Assembly (NCBI GenBank): GCA_902836725.1
Contig: CADFRV010000070.1
Span: 1 to 10,832, forward strand
Direction of reading: 5' to 3'
From: Muribaculaceae bacterium
GTDB lineage: Bacteria; Bacteroidota; Bacteroidia; Bacteroidales; Muribaculaceae
DNA: 10,832 nt
The notes beneath the pieces are model-generated. The model did no database searches, was not told the DNA's origin, and saw nothing but the letters and a program-made list of their open reading frames with translations. This document shows, piece by piece, positions 1-6,013 of the stretch; position 1 is the first letter of the stretch, and each line of letters begins with the position of its first letter. Position numbers and translations under genes: made by a program.

Positions 1-879
1 ACCGGTTCCGGCAACTTCACGAATATGCCTGATCTCAAGGAAGTGCAATTAAGCCAATCTCTTACGTCATTCGGTGAGGGATCTTTCGTTAACCTTCCCT
101 CATTGAGGAGTATTGATCTGTCAGCAGTACCTTTCCTCCACTTTGCGAGCAATACATTTATCAACGTAGGATTGGAGAGCATAGTGATTCCCTCTGGAAT
201 TCCTGTTATTTTCCCATCCGGGGACATTACACATTTCGGAATAATGTGCGATATGCCGAACCTTACGAAAATAGATATGGGAGATGCCCAAGAGACCGGA
301 CGCAAGCAGTTCAACAATCTTCCGAAACTTGAGGAAGTAACCATAAACTCCACACTGGAGAGGATAAAATCAAGCTGTTTCCAGAACCTTGAGGTACTTG
401 AACGGATTGTTTTCATAAAACGTGATGGCAAAGGGTTCAATATCAACAGTGAATCTTTTGAAAACACCCCCAGGCTGAAGGATGTATATGTGGAAGATGC
501 CACGCCATTTGAATTCAGTTTCGATGCCGATGAAGACGCATTTTATCCGGCGCGCTACACACTGCATGTACCCCAGGGGAGCAAGGAGCTTTATGCAGCC
601 GCGCCGGGATGGAAAGAGTTCGGCAAGATCATGGAAGACGGCGGCACGGGATCAGGCATAGAGGATGCGACAGCCGACACCGCTACATGGAACTGCACGG
701 CAGTGACAGGTGGAGTGGCGGTGACAGGCGCCGAAGGGATGGAAATCCTGGTTGCCACAATGGACGGCAGGATTATGGAACGCCTTACTGCCACCACCGG
801 CTGCACCACAATAAATCTGCCCGCAGGTCTCTACATAGTATCGGCAGCAGGCCAAAGCGCCAAAGTTTGCGTGAAATAA
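1..879 (+). CDS. BspA-like leucine-rich-repeat secreted protein, 3' part
   Basis: The reading frame is open from base 1, so the gene begins before the window; 292 residues and the TAA stop are visible. The first two thirds show irregular LRR_5 (BspA-type) repeats with the pattern F-x-N-x-P-x-L-x-x-I/V, for example FNNLPKLEEVTI, FQNLEVLERIVF and FENTPRLKDVYV. The repeat block ends with TLHVPQGSKELYAAAPGW, the usual closing segment of BspA-like proteins. A Gly/Ser linker (GTGSGIED) leads to a C-terminal beta-rich domain of about 75 residues ending LPAGLYIVSAAGQSAKVCVK, which resembles type IX/Por secretion sorting tails. Family knowledge: such proteins are surface-exposed or secreted and bind host or microbial ligands. 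The ligand here is unknown, and the signal peptide lies outside the window. The family call is firm; the sorting-tail reading is by resemblance. Confidence 0.85.
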   Translation, partial: TGSGNFTNMPDLKEVQLSQSLTSFGEGSFVNLPSLRSIDLSAVPFLHFASNTFINVGLESIVIPSGIPVIFPSGDITHFGIMCDMPNLTKIDMGDAQETGRKQFNNLPKLEEVTINSTLERIKSSCFQNLEVLERIVFIKRDGKGFNINSESFENTPRLKDVYVEDATPFEFSFDADEDAFYPARYTLHVPQGSKELYAAAPGWKEFGKIMEDGGTGSGIEDATADTATWNCTAVTGGVAVTGAEGMEILVATMDGRIMERLTATTGCTTINLPAGLYIVSAAGQSAKVCVK

Positions 880-913
880 GCTGTCCCAACAGGTATATCC
901 TGTAACAGACCAT

Positions 914-966
914 AAAAATTCTCCCCGCATTGTGGCTCGAAATGTCACTATGCGGGGAGATTTTTA
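914..966. terminator. Bidirectional terminator between convergent genes
   Basis: An A run at 914-918 is followed by CTCCCCGCAT (921-930), which pairs with ATGCGGGGAG (950-959). After a T/T mismatch the pairing continues inward (932-936 with 944-948, one G-T pair), and a T run follows at 961-965. With A's on one side and T's on the other, it can end transcription from both strands, serving the LRR gene (+) and mutS2 (-), whose stop lies at 992. Confidence 0.85.
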
Positions 967-991
967 TGATGTAGAATGCTATGCCGGATTA

Positions 992-3469
992 TCAGGCGAG
1001 AGTGACAACGGTGATGCCGGCGCCACCGAACTGCACATGCTCGTCGCGGTAAGAGGCTACACCGGGAACCGAATCGAGGTACTGGCGCAGAGCCTGCCGC
1101 AAGGCGCCGGTGCCGGTGCCGTGGAGGATGCGCACTTCATCCTGATTAAACTGTATGGCGTCGTCGATGAAATATGTGACTGCCTGAATGGCTTCATCGA
1201 CACGCATGCCGCGCACATCGATCTCGCGCTTGAACTGGAGCTGACGCTCACGCAGACGGTCGGTGGTGGCCGAGCTTACAAACGAAGCGGCCTTGGCACC
1301 TGACGATGGCTGGCTCAGGGTGCGTTTCAGCCTCGTGAGCTTCACTTTTGTCTTGAGCATGCCGAATGCCACAAGAGCCTCCTTGCCCTGGATCTCGAGG
1401 ATCTTTCCGGGAGTGCCGGTGCCGTCGAGCTTCACATTGTCGTCCACAGCCAGAGGAGCCTCGGCAGAATGGCGTGTCTCGGACGGTTTCGCGGCGTCAC
1501 GGCTTTTCTTCTGGCGGGGAGCTTTCCGCAAAAGTTTGTTGTCGGATTCGCGCTGTGCCATGAGATCCTCTTTCTCCTCCGCCATGCGCTGACGTGCCTC
1601 GCGTGTGCGCTCCTTGTCGGCCTGCGCCTCGCGTATCTCCCTTATGGTGCGCTCTATGGCGGCATTGCTCCCCTCGAGGATCCTGCGTGCCTCGTCCTTG
1701 GCTTCCGCAAGGATCTCGCGGCGCTTGCTGCGGAGTGTCTCGGCATCCTCCTCATACCGTTCAAGCACCTGGTCGATCTTCTTCTCCTTCAGCCTGATGC
1801 TCTGGCGCTTGTTCTCCCAGTAACGACGGTCACGCGCGATATCAAGCAGGTATTTGTCCATGTTGATATAGTCCGACCCTACGATTTCCGCCGCCTCGTC
1901 TATAATGGAGGCGGGAAGACCCGTCTTGCGGGCGATCTCTATGGCGAACGAACTGCCCGCATTGCCTATGGAAAGGCGGAAAAGCGGTTTCATCTGCTGA
2001 CGGTCGTAAAGCATCGATCCGTTCACAAGCCCGTCGGTATCCTCGGCGAAATGTTTCAGGTTCTGATAGTGTGTGGTTACCACTCCCCACATCCCCTTAT
2101 TGTTGAACTCCTTGAGGATCGCCTGGGCTATGGCGCCACCAATCTGCGGCTCGGTGCCCCCGCCGAACTCGTCGATAAGTATTAGCGACGAATCGCGGCC
2201 GGCAGAGAGGAACTGCTTCATGTTGCGCAGATGCGACGAGTATGTCGAAAGATCATCCTCGATAGACTGGTCGTCGCCTATGTCGATGAAAATATCTGAG
2301 AACACACCCATATGGGAGTTCTCATACACCGTGGGGAGCATGCCGCACTGGAGCATATACTGAACTATGCCGACGGTCTTGAGGCATACCGACTTGCCGC
2401 CGGCGTTCGGGCCCGAGATCACCAGTATGCGGCGCTCCGAGGAGAGCATTATGTCGAGAGGCACTATCTCCTTCCCCTGTTTGCGCAGTGAGGCCAGAAG
2501 CACGGGATGTGTGGCATGGTACCACTCCAGTTCGCGCTGATCGGTGAAATGCGGCATCGTGGCGTCTGTCTCGCGGGCATATTCCCCTTTGGCCATTATG
2601 AAATCGAATTCCCCCATCACGCCGTAGCTTTCGAGCATGGCCGGGATGTGCGGGCGCATGGCAGCAGTCAGCTCGGCGAAGATGCGCATGATCTCGCGAC
2701 GCTCCTCAAGTTCCAGCTCGCGGGCACGGTTGTTGATCTCCACAATTTCGGCAGGCTCGATGAAGAAAGTCTTTCCGGTAGCCGACTCATCGTGCACGAT
2801 ACCGCTTATTTTGCGTTTGTGCATCGGCGCCACCGGGAGTACCAGTCGCCCGTCGCGCACGGTAGGTGTCACATCTTTCTCAAGATAGCCACCCTCCACG
2901 GCACGCGATATCACGCGGCGCATCACGGAGTTCACCGTGGCCGACACCCGCGACAGCTCGCCGCGCACCTGTGCCAGATATGGCGACGCATTGTCAAGCA
3001 CATTGCCGTAACGGTCGAGCACGCGGTCGATGGCGCGTATAATCTCCGGGAACGGTGTTATGCCGGCGGCAAGGGCGGTCAGGAGCGGATACGGCGTCGC
3101 GAGGGGTGCTCCATATTCATCGGTGCCCCCTGCAGCCGCAGTGAAAAAGCGGCATACATCGTCCATGGCGCCCAAGGTGCGGCGTATATCAAGAAGTTCC
3201 TCGCCATTGAGGCTCGCCCCCTCGATGCGGCAACGCTTCAGAGCCGGAGTGGCATCGTGCAGCCCGTGGAGCGGCAGCGGATCCGGACCGGACAATATCG
3301 CGGCCATCTCGGCCGTGCGCCCAAGCTCCCCGGAGAGGGCGGCGAAGTCGGGGGAAAAGCACATTTCGTCCACACGGTTCCTGCCCAATGTGGAGGAGCA
3401 AAGTTCACGCAACCGTGTCCTTACGGCGTCGAAACCTATCTTTCTCTCAAAAGTATCGGGATATATCAA
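992..3469 (-). CDS. mutS2: MutS2 family ATPase/endonuclease with Smr domain
   Basis: With the TTG start at 3469 the product has 825 residues, close to the usual size of Bacteroidales MutS2. It begins with the MutS2 clamp/lever region and lacks the MutS mismatch-recognition domain. The Walker A motif GPNAGGKS is at residues 353-360, the Walker B motif LILIDE at 429-434, followed by GGGTEP. A long charged coiled-coil stretch comes after the ATPase. The C-terminal Smr domain (about 749-825) keeps both hallmark motifs, IDVRG and HGTGTGALR. Known roles of the family are suppression of recombination (branched-DNA cleavage) in some bacteria and rescue of collided ribosomes in Bacillus; the sequence does not say which applies here. 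The frame also contains an ATG at 3514 and a TTG at 3547. These are disfavoured because the consensus promoter overlaps them, and because MutS2 of relatives starts M-I-Y-P-x-x-F-E-x-K-I-G-F-D, which matches a start at 3469. It is transcribed alone and divergently from the DUF308 gene. Confidence 0.93.
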   Translation of the reverse strand: MIYPDTFERKIGFDAVRTRLRELCSSTLGRNRVDEMCFSPDFAALSGELGRTAEMAAILSGPDPLPLHGLHDATPALKRCRIEGASLNGEELLDIRRTLGAMDDVCRFFTAAAGGTDEYGAPLATPYPLLTALAAGITPFPEIIRAIDRVLDRYGNVLDNASPYLAQVRGELSRVSATVNSVMRRVISRAVEGGYLEKDVTPTVRDGRLVLPVAPMHKRKISGIVHDESATGKTFFIEPAEIVEINNRARELELEERREIMRIFAELTAAMRPHIPAMLESYGVMGEFDFIMAKGEYARETDATMPHFTDQRELEWYHATHPVLLASLRKQGKEIVPLDIMLSSERRILVISGPNAGGKSVCLKTVGIVQYMLQCGMLPTVYENSHMGVFSDIFIDIGDDQSIEDDLSTYSSHLRNMKQFLSAGRDSSLILIDEFGGGTEPQIGGAIAQAILKEFNNKGMWGVVTTHYQNLKHFAEDTDGLVNGSMLYDRQQMKPLFRLSIGNAGSSFAIEIARKTGLPASIIDEAAEIVGSDYINMDKYLLDIARDRRYWENKRQSIRLKEKKIDQVLERYEEDAETLRSKRREILAEAKDEARRILEGSNAAIERTIREIREAQADKERTREARQRMAEEKEDLMAQRESDNKLLRKAPRQKKSRDAAKPSETRHSAEAPLAVDDNVKLDGTGTPGKILEIQGKEALVAFGMLKTKVKLTRLKRTLSQPSSGAKAASFVSSATTDRLRERQLQFKREIDVRGMRVDEAIQAVTYFIDDAIQFNQDEVRILHGTGTGALRQALRQYLDSVPGVASYRDEHVQFGGAGITVVTLA

Positions 3470-3517
3470 AGCTAATTTCGGTTGGATACTAACATAGGGT
3501 ATGTTGACTAACATCTG

Positions 3518-3547
3518 CAAAGTTACTGATTTTTCGAGGAACACCAA
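3518..3547 (-). promoter_or_regulatory. Bacteroidetes-type promoter of mutS2
   Basis: On the minus strand, TAACTTTG (3525 down to 3518) matches the -7 consensus TAnnTTTG exactly. A TTG (3547 to 3545) sits 19 bases upstream, as expected for the -33 element. Transcription would then start near or just downstream of the ATG at 3514, leaving roughly 40 bases of leader before the TTG at 3469. The match is read directly; its activity is inferred. Confidence 0.65.
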
Positions 3548-3641
3548 CTATTTGCGTCGGCCGGATGTTATATATTCAAAACATCGGAATCCATTCATCC
3601 GCCTGTTATGAAAGAATAATGTTTCACAAATTTATTATATT

Positions 3642-4196
3642 ATGAAGACCTTATCAATGAATTTTTGGGGACAGACCAAATATTGGTGGATAGTCCTCGT
3701 CGTAGGGATTTTGTTAGTGCTCGGTGGTTTCGCATATTGGTTCTGGCCTGCTGCCGGATTCGCAATCGCGTCACAGATTTTCGGATGGCTGCTTATCCTC
3801 GCAGGTATCGTGCAACTCTGCGTATCGGCCGGTGTCAACAGGCCGAGAGGATGGGGATGGTGGCTTGCAGGAGGTGTCATCGACATGTTTGTAGGTTTCC
3901 TTCTGGTGCGCAGTATCATCCTGTCTGAACTCGTATTCCCCTATTTCCTGGCTGTAGTGTTTATCTTCTGGGGCATCGCATGGATCATAGCCTCCGTCAC
4001 CTCAAGGTCGAAACGCTACTGGTGGATGTATCTCATCAACGGCATCCTGCTGCTTATCCTCGGGTTCTTCTTCATGGAAGCCGGATATACACAGAACATG
4101 ATGATGGTAAGCTTCCTGGCCGCTCTCGCATTCATCTACTGGGGCTTCACACTGGCAATGGCCTCATATGACATGAAGCCTGTCCGTCAGGATTAA
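3642..4196 (+). CDS. DUF308 (HdeD-like) six-helix inner-membrane protein
   Basis: The 184-residue product is almost entirely hydrophobic, with six predicted membrane helices at about residues 14-35, 40-62, 71-89, 97-118, 127-145 and 154-175. They occur as repeated helix pairs with G-I/W-L-L-x-L-x-G patterns typical of the DUF308/HdeD family. Short Trp/Arg-rich loops (NRPRGWGWW, SRSKRYWWM) precede helices 3 and 5. There is no signal peptide or soluble domain. In E. coli HdeD is linked to acid resistance, but the molecular role of the wider family is not established, so no function is assigned. The ATG at 3642 is the first start in frame and lies in an AT-rich leader. The gene stands alone: mutS2 is divergent upstream, and a strong hairpin closes it downstream. 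No good consensus promoter was found in the 94 bases before it that are not shared with the mutS2 promoter. Confidence 0.8.
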   Translation: MKTLSMNFWGQTKYWWIVLVVGILLVLGGFAYWFWPAAGFAIASQIFGWLLILAGIVQLCVSAGVNRPRGWGWWLAGGVIDMFVGFLLVRSIILSELVFPYFLAVVFIFWGIAWIIASVTSRSKRYWWMYLINGILLLILGFFFMEAGYTQNMMMVSFLAALAFIYWGFTLAMASYDMKPVRQD

Positions 4197-4242
4197 CCCC
4201 TTGAGGCGCCCACACACAGGCGCCCCGGACTGAAAATAACAT

Positions 4243-4297
4243 ACCGTCCCTGCGGCACATCACCTTTTCCGGTGGAACCGCAGGGACGGTAATATTG
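4243..4297 (+). terminator. Rho-independent terminator after the DUF308 gene
   Basis: A perfect 13-bp stem, ACCGTCCCTGCGG (4243-4255) with CCGCAGGGACGGT (4278-4290), encloses a second small stem (4261-4264 with 4271-4274). A T-rich stretch follows. Just upstream, between the stop codon and this hairpin, lies a 6-bp GGCGCC/GGCGCC stem (4205-4210 with 4219-4224). Confidence 0.8.
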
Positions 4298-4400
4298 TTT
4301 TATACCAGAAAACACCCACACCAGATTGCCGTAGACTGCAGTCAAAGTATTTTTTTGATTTTTTAGTATTCGGGGACATCATAAATAGCCGGGGATTTGT

Positions 4401-4408
4401 TATTTTTG
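4401..4408 (+). promoter_or_regulatory. Possible -7 promoter element for the Trp/Gly-rich protein gene
   Basis: TATTTTTG matches the Bacteroidetes -7 consensus TAnnTTTG. No TTG is seen at the expected distance upstream, so the call is tentative. It would give a leader of roughly 75 bases. That leader contains an inverted repeat, GTGTTG (4421-4426 region) with CAACAC (about 4445-4450), and a Shine-Dalgarno-like AGGAG about 9 bases before the ATG at 4491, which is less common in this phylum. Confidence 0.4.
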
Positions 4409-4490
4409 TAAAAATAAAGTGTTGCAGATTAAACCAGTGGGTCACAACACGTGTCTAACAGGAAAAGACAAACTTTAGGAGATCATCAAT

Positions 4491-5807
4491 ATGAAAACTC
4501 GAGCTATCATAGGCCGTTGGCAGGCATTCGCGCTCGCTTCACTGCTGGGCGCATCCGGCATAATGGCGCAAAGCTATTATGACGACGACATTTACTACGA
4601 TGCCTCCAAAGCCAAAAAGGAGACAAAAAAGGTAGTAAAGCAAGCCTTGGATAACCGGGAAAACTATCAGCAGGCCCGGGAGCAGCAATATTATTACGAC
4701 GGAGCCGAATATGTGCCCTGGAACAACGTAGGAGAGTTCCAGAGCGCCGACAAGTATGCTCCTGCCGGCACCTCGACACGCGATGTCGACGAATACAACC
4801 GGCGCACTCCCGCCAAAGCGCAGACAGCGCAGGCACCCGACTCCATAACCCTGCAGCAGTTCGAAGAGATGTCGAACACGCGCAACCTCGCCCGTTTCCA
4901 CAACTCTGAGGTTGCAAAGGAGGCATACGCCGAAAACTACGGTGAGAATCCCGAATATGCGGCCGCGATGGACTACTCCGCCATACAGCAGCCGCAGAGC
5001 ACCGTCAACATCAACCTTTACGGTGGCTTCGGATATCCTTATTATGATACATTCTATTCCAATCCCTGGGCATGGAACAACTGGGGCTATTACGATCCCT
5101 GGTGGGGCTTCGGATATGGCCCTGTATTCAACTACTGGGGTCCCTCCTGGTCATGGAGCTGGGGATGGGGTCCGTCATGGTCATGGGGAGGTCCCGGATG
5201 GGGATGGGGATATCCCGGATGGGGCGCAGGCTGGGGACCCGGCTGGGGAGGTCCCGTATGGAGCGGCCCCGCATGGGGAGGCGGCTACCACCCCACCTAT
5301 ACCTCTTCCGGCGCATACCGGCCTAACCGTCCCGCATCAGGAAGCAGCAACGGCAATTACCGCCCGAACACCTCGAGCGGACGCTATACCTCAAACGGCA
5401 CACGCGGATCCATCTACAACAGCAACGGGCTGCGTCCGTCAACCACAGCGGGCAACCGCGGCAGCATGACCACAGGCACCACCCGCCCAGGGTACAGACA
5501 GCCTACCGCACGCCCGTCGGGAACAGTCAACAGCAATGCCACCACAGCGCCCACACGCGGACGCGGCGGCTACTACCCGAGCCAGAGCACTACCACAAAC
5601 ACCAACCGCAACAACAGCTACAACAACTCCAACAGTTCCAACAACAGATATACCTCTCCCACTCCAAGCTATAACTCCGGCACACGCGGGCGCAGCTCCT
5701 CATCGGGCAGCTTCGGTTCCGGTCGCAGCAGCGGGGGAGGCGGATTCTCCGGAGGTGGAGCAAGCCGCAGCAGCGGTGGCAGCAGCGGCGGACACAGGGG
5801 AAGATGA
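4491..5807 (+). CDS. Secreted low-complexity Trp/Gly/Tyr-rich protein with basic Ser/Asn/Arg tail
   Basis: I do not recognise a named family. The 438-residue product starts with a signal peptide (about 1-26, ASGIMA then Gln). Residues 27-170 are a mixed, partly charged region with Tyr/Asp clusters (SYYDDDIYYD, QQYYYDGAEY) and a Lys-rich segment (about 39-51). Residues 178-265 are an aromatic/glycine block with 19 tryptophans between 193 and 262, alternating with Gly, Ser and Pro (SWSWGWGPSW, GPGWGWGYPG). From about 266 to the end the chain is Ser/Asn/Thr/Gly/Arg-rich, with about 20 Arg and no Lys, Asp or Glu, ending in Gly/Ser runs and HRGR. This tail looks disordered. No catalytic motif or membrane anchor is visible. 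It is probably periplasmic or attached to the cell surface. The start is supported by AGGAG upstream. The next gene in the same direction encodes an outer-membrane FadL-like protein, which may be functionally connected. Confidence 0.75.
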   Translation: MKTRAIIGRWQAFALASLLGASGIMAQSYYDDDIYYDASKAKKETKKVVKQALDNRENYQQAREQQYYYDGAEYVPWNNVGEFQSADKYAPAGTSTRDVDEYNRRTPAKAQTAQAPDSITLQQFEEMSNTRNLARFHNSEVAKEAYAENYGENPEYAAAMDYSAIQQPQSTVNINLYGGFGYPYYDTFYSNPWAWNNWGYYDPWWGFGYGPVFNYWGPSWSWSWGWGPSWSWGGPGWGWGYPGWGAGWGPGWGGPVWSGPAWGGGYHPTYTSSGAYRPNRPASGSSNGNYRPNTSSGRYTSNGTRGSIYNSNGLRPSTTAGNRGSMTTGTTRPGYRQPTARPSGTVNSNATTAPTRGRGGYYPSQSTTTNTNRNNSYNNSNSSNNRYTSPTPSYNSGTRGRSSSSGSFGSGRSSGGGGFSGGGASRSSGGSSGGHRGR

Positions 5808-5966
5808 GATATTGAGAAGTTAGAAGCAAGAGCATGAGAAATCAAGCAAGGATAGAAATAAGAAAAAAGAAATTGAGAAATTAGGAAATTGAGAAACCTG
5901 ATGGCTCTGATTCCTCTGATATCTCTGATCCCTTCTCTGATTCCTCGCTTTCACCGCTCTTGCTTC
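5808..5966. repeat. Purine-rich and CTCTGAT short repeats with flanking inverted repeat
   Basis: The 206-base gap holds no gene. Three copies of a 16-base unit close to GAAATTGAGAAATTAG occur at 5808-5823, 5869-5884 and 5885-5900; the last two are adjacent and the last copy diverges at its end. Four copies of CTCTGAT follow at 5905, 5914, 5923 and 5935, the first three with a period of 9. An 11-base inverted repeat brackets this, GAAGCAAGAGC (5823-5833) with GCTCTTGCTTC (5956-5966). The left part is purine-rich and the right part pyrimidine-rich. A role is not known; the outer arms could fold the transcript into a long-loop structure. Confidence 0.6.
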
Positions 5967-6013
5967 CCATCCTCTCTCCGCGCAATCTTTCAACTTGACT
6001 AATTTATGGGATT

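Noticed and set aside
1469..3475. Several long plus-strand open frames opposite mutS2
   Set aside because: They lie fully inside mutS2, whose motifs are intact, and show no domain, start signal or promoter of their own.
3551..3578. TTTG (3551) plus TATATTCA (3571) as promoter of the DUF308 gene
   Set aside because: The spacing is 16 bases where about 19 is expected, and the -7 box lacks the TTTG end, so it does not meet the consensus.
4912..5469. Alternative-frame open frames inside the Trp/Gly-rich protein gene
   Set aside because: Their repeats (Met/Gly/Arg or Pro/Gly/His-rich) are frame-shifted readings of the same TGGGGA-rich DNA. Only the main frame has a signal peptide and a good ribosome binding site.
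5808..5966. CRISPR array
   Set aside because: The repeats are short (7-16 bases), two units are directly adjacent, and there are no spacers of uniform length or cas genes.
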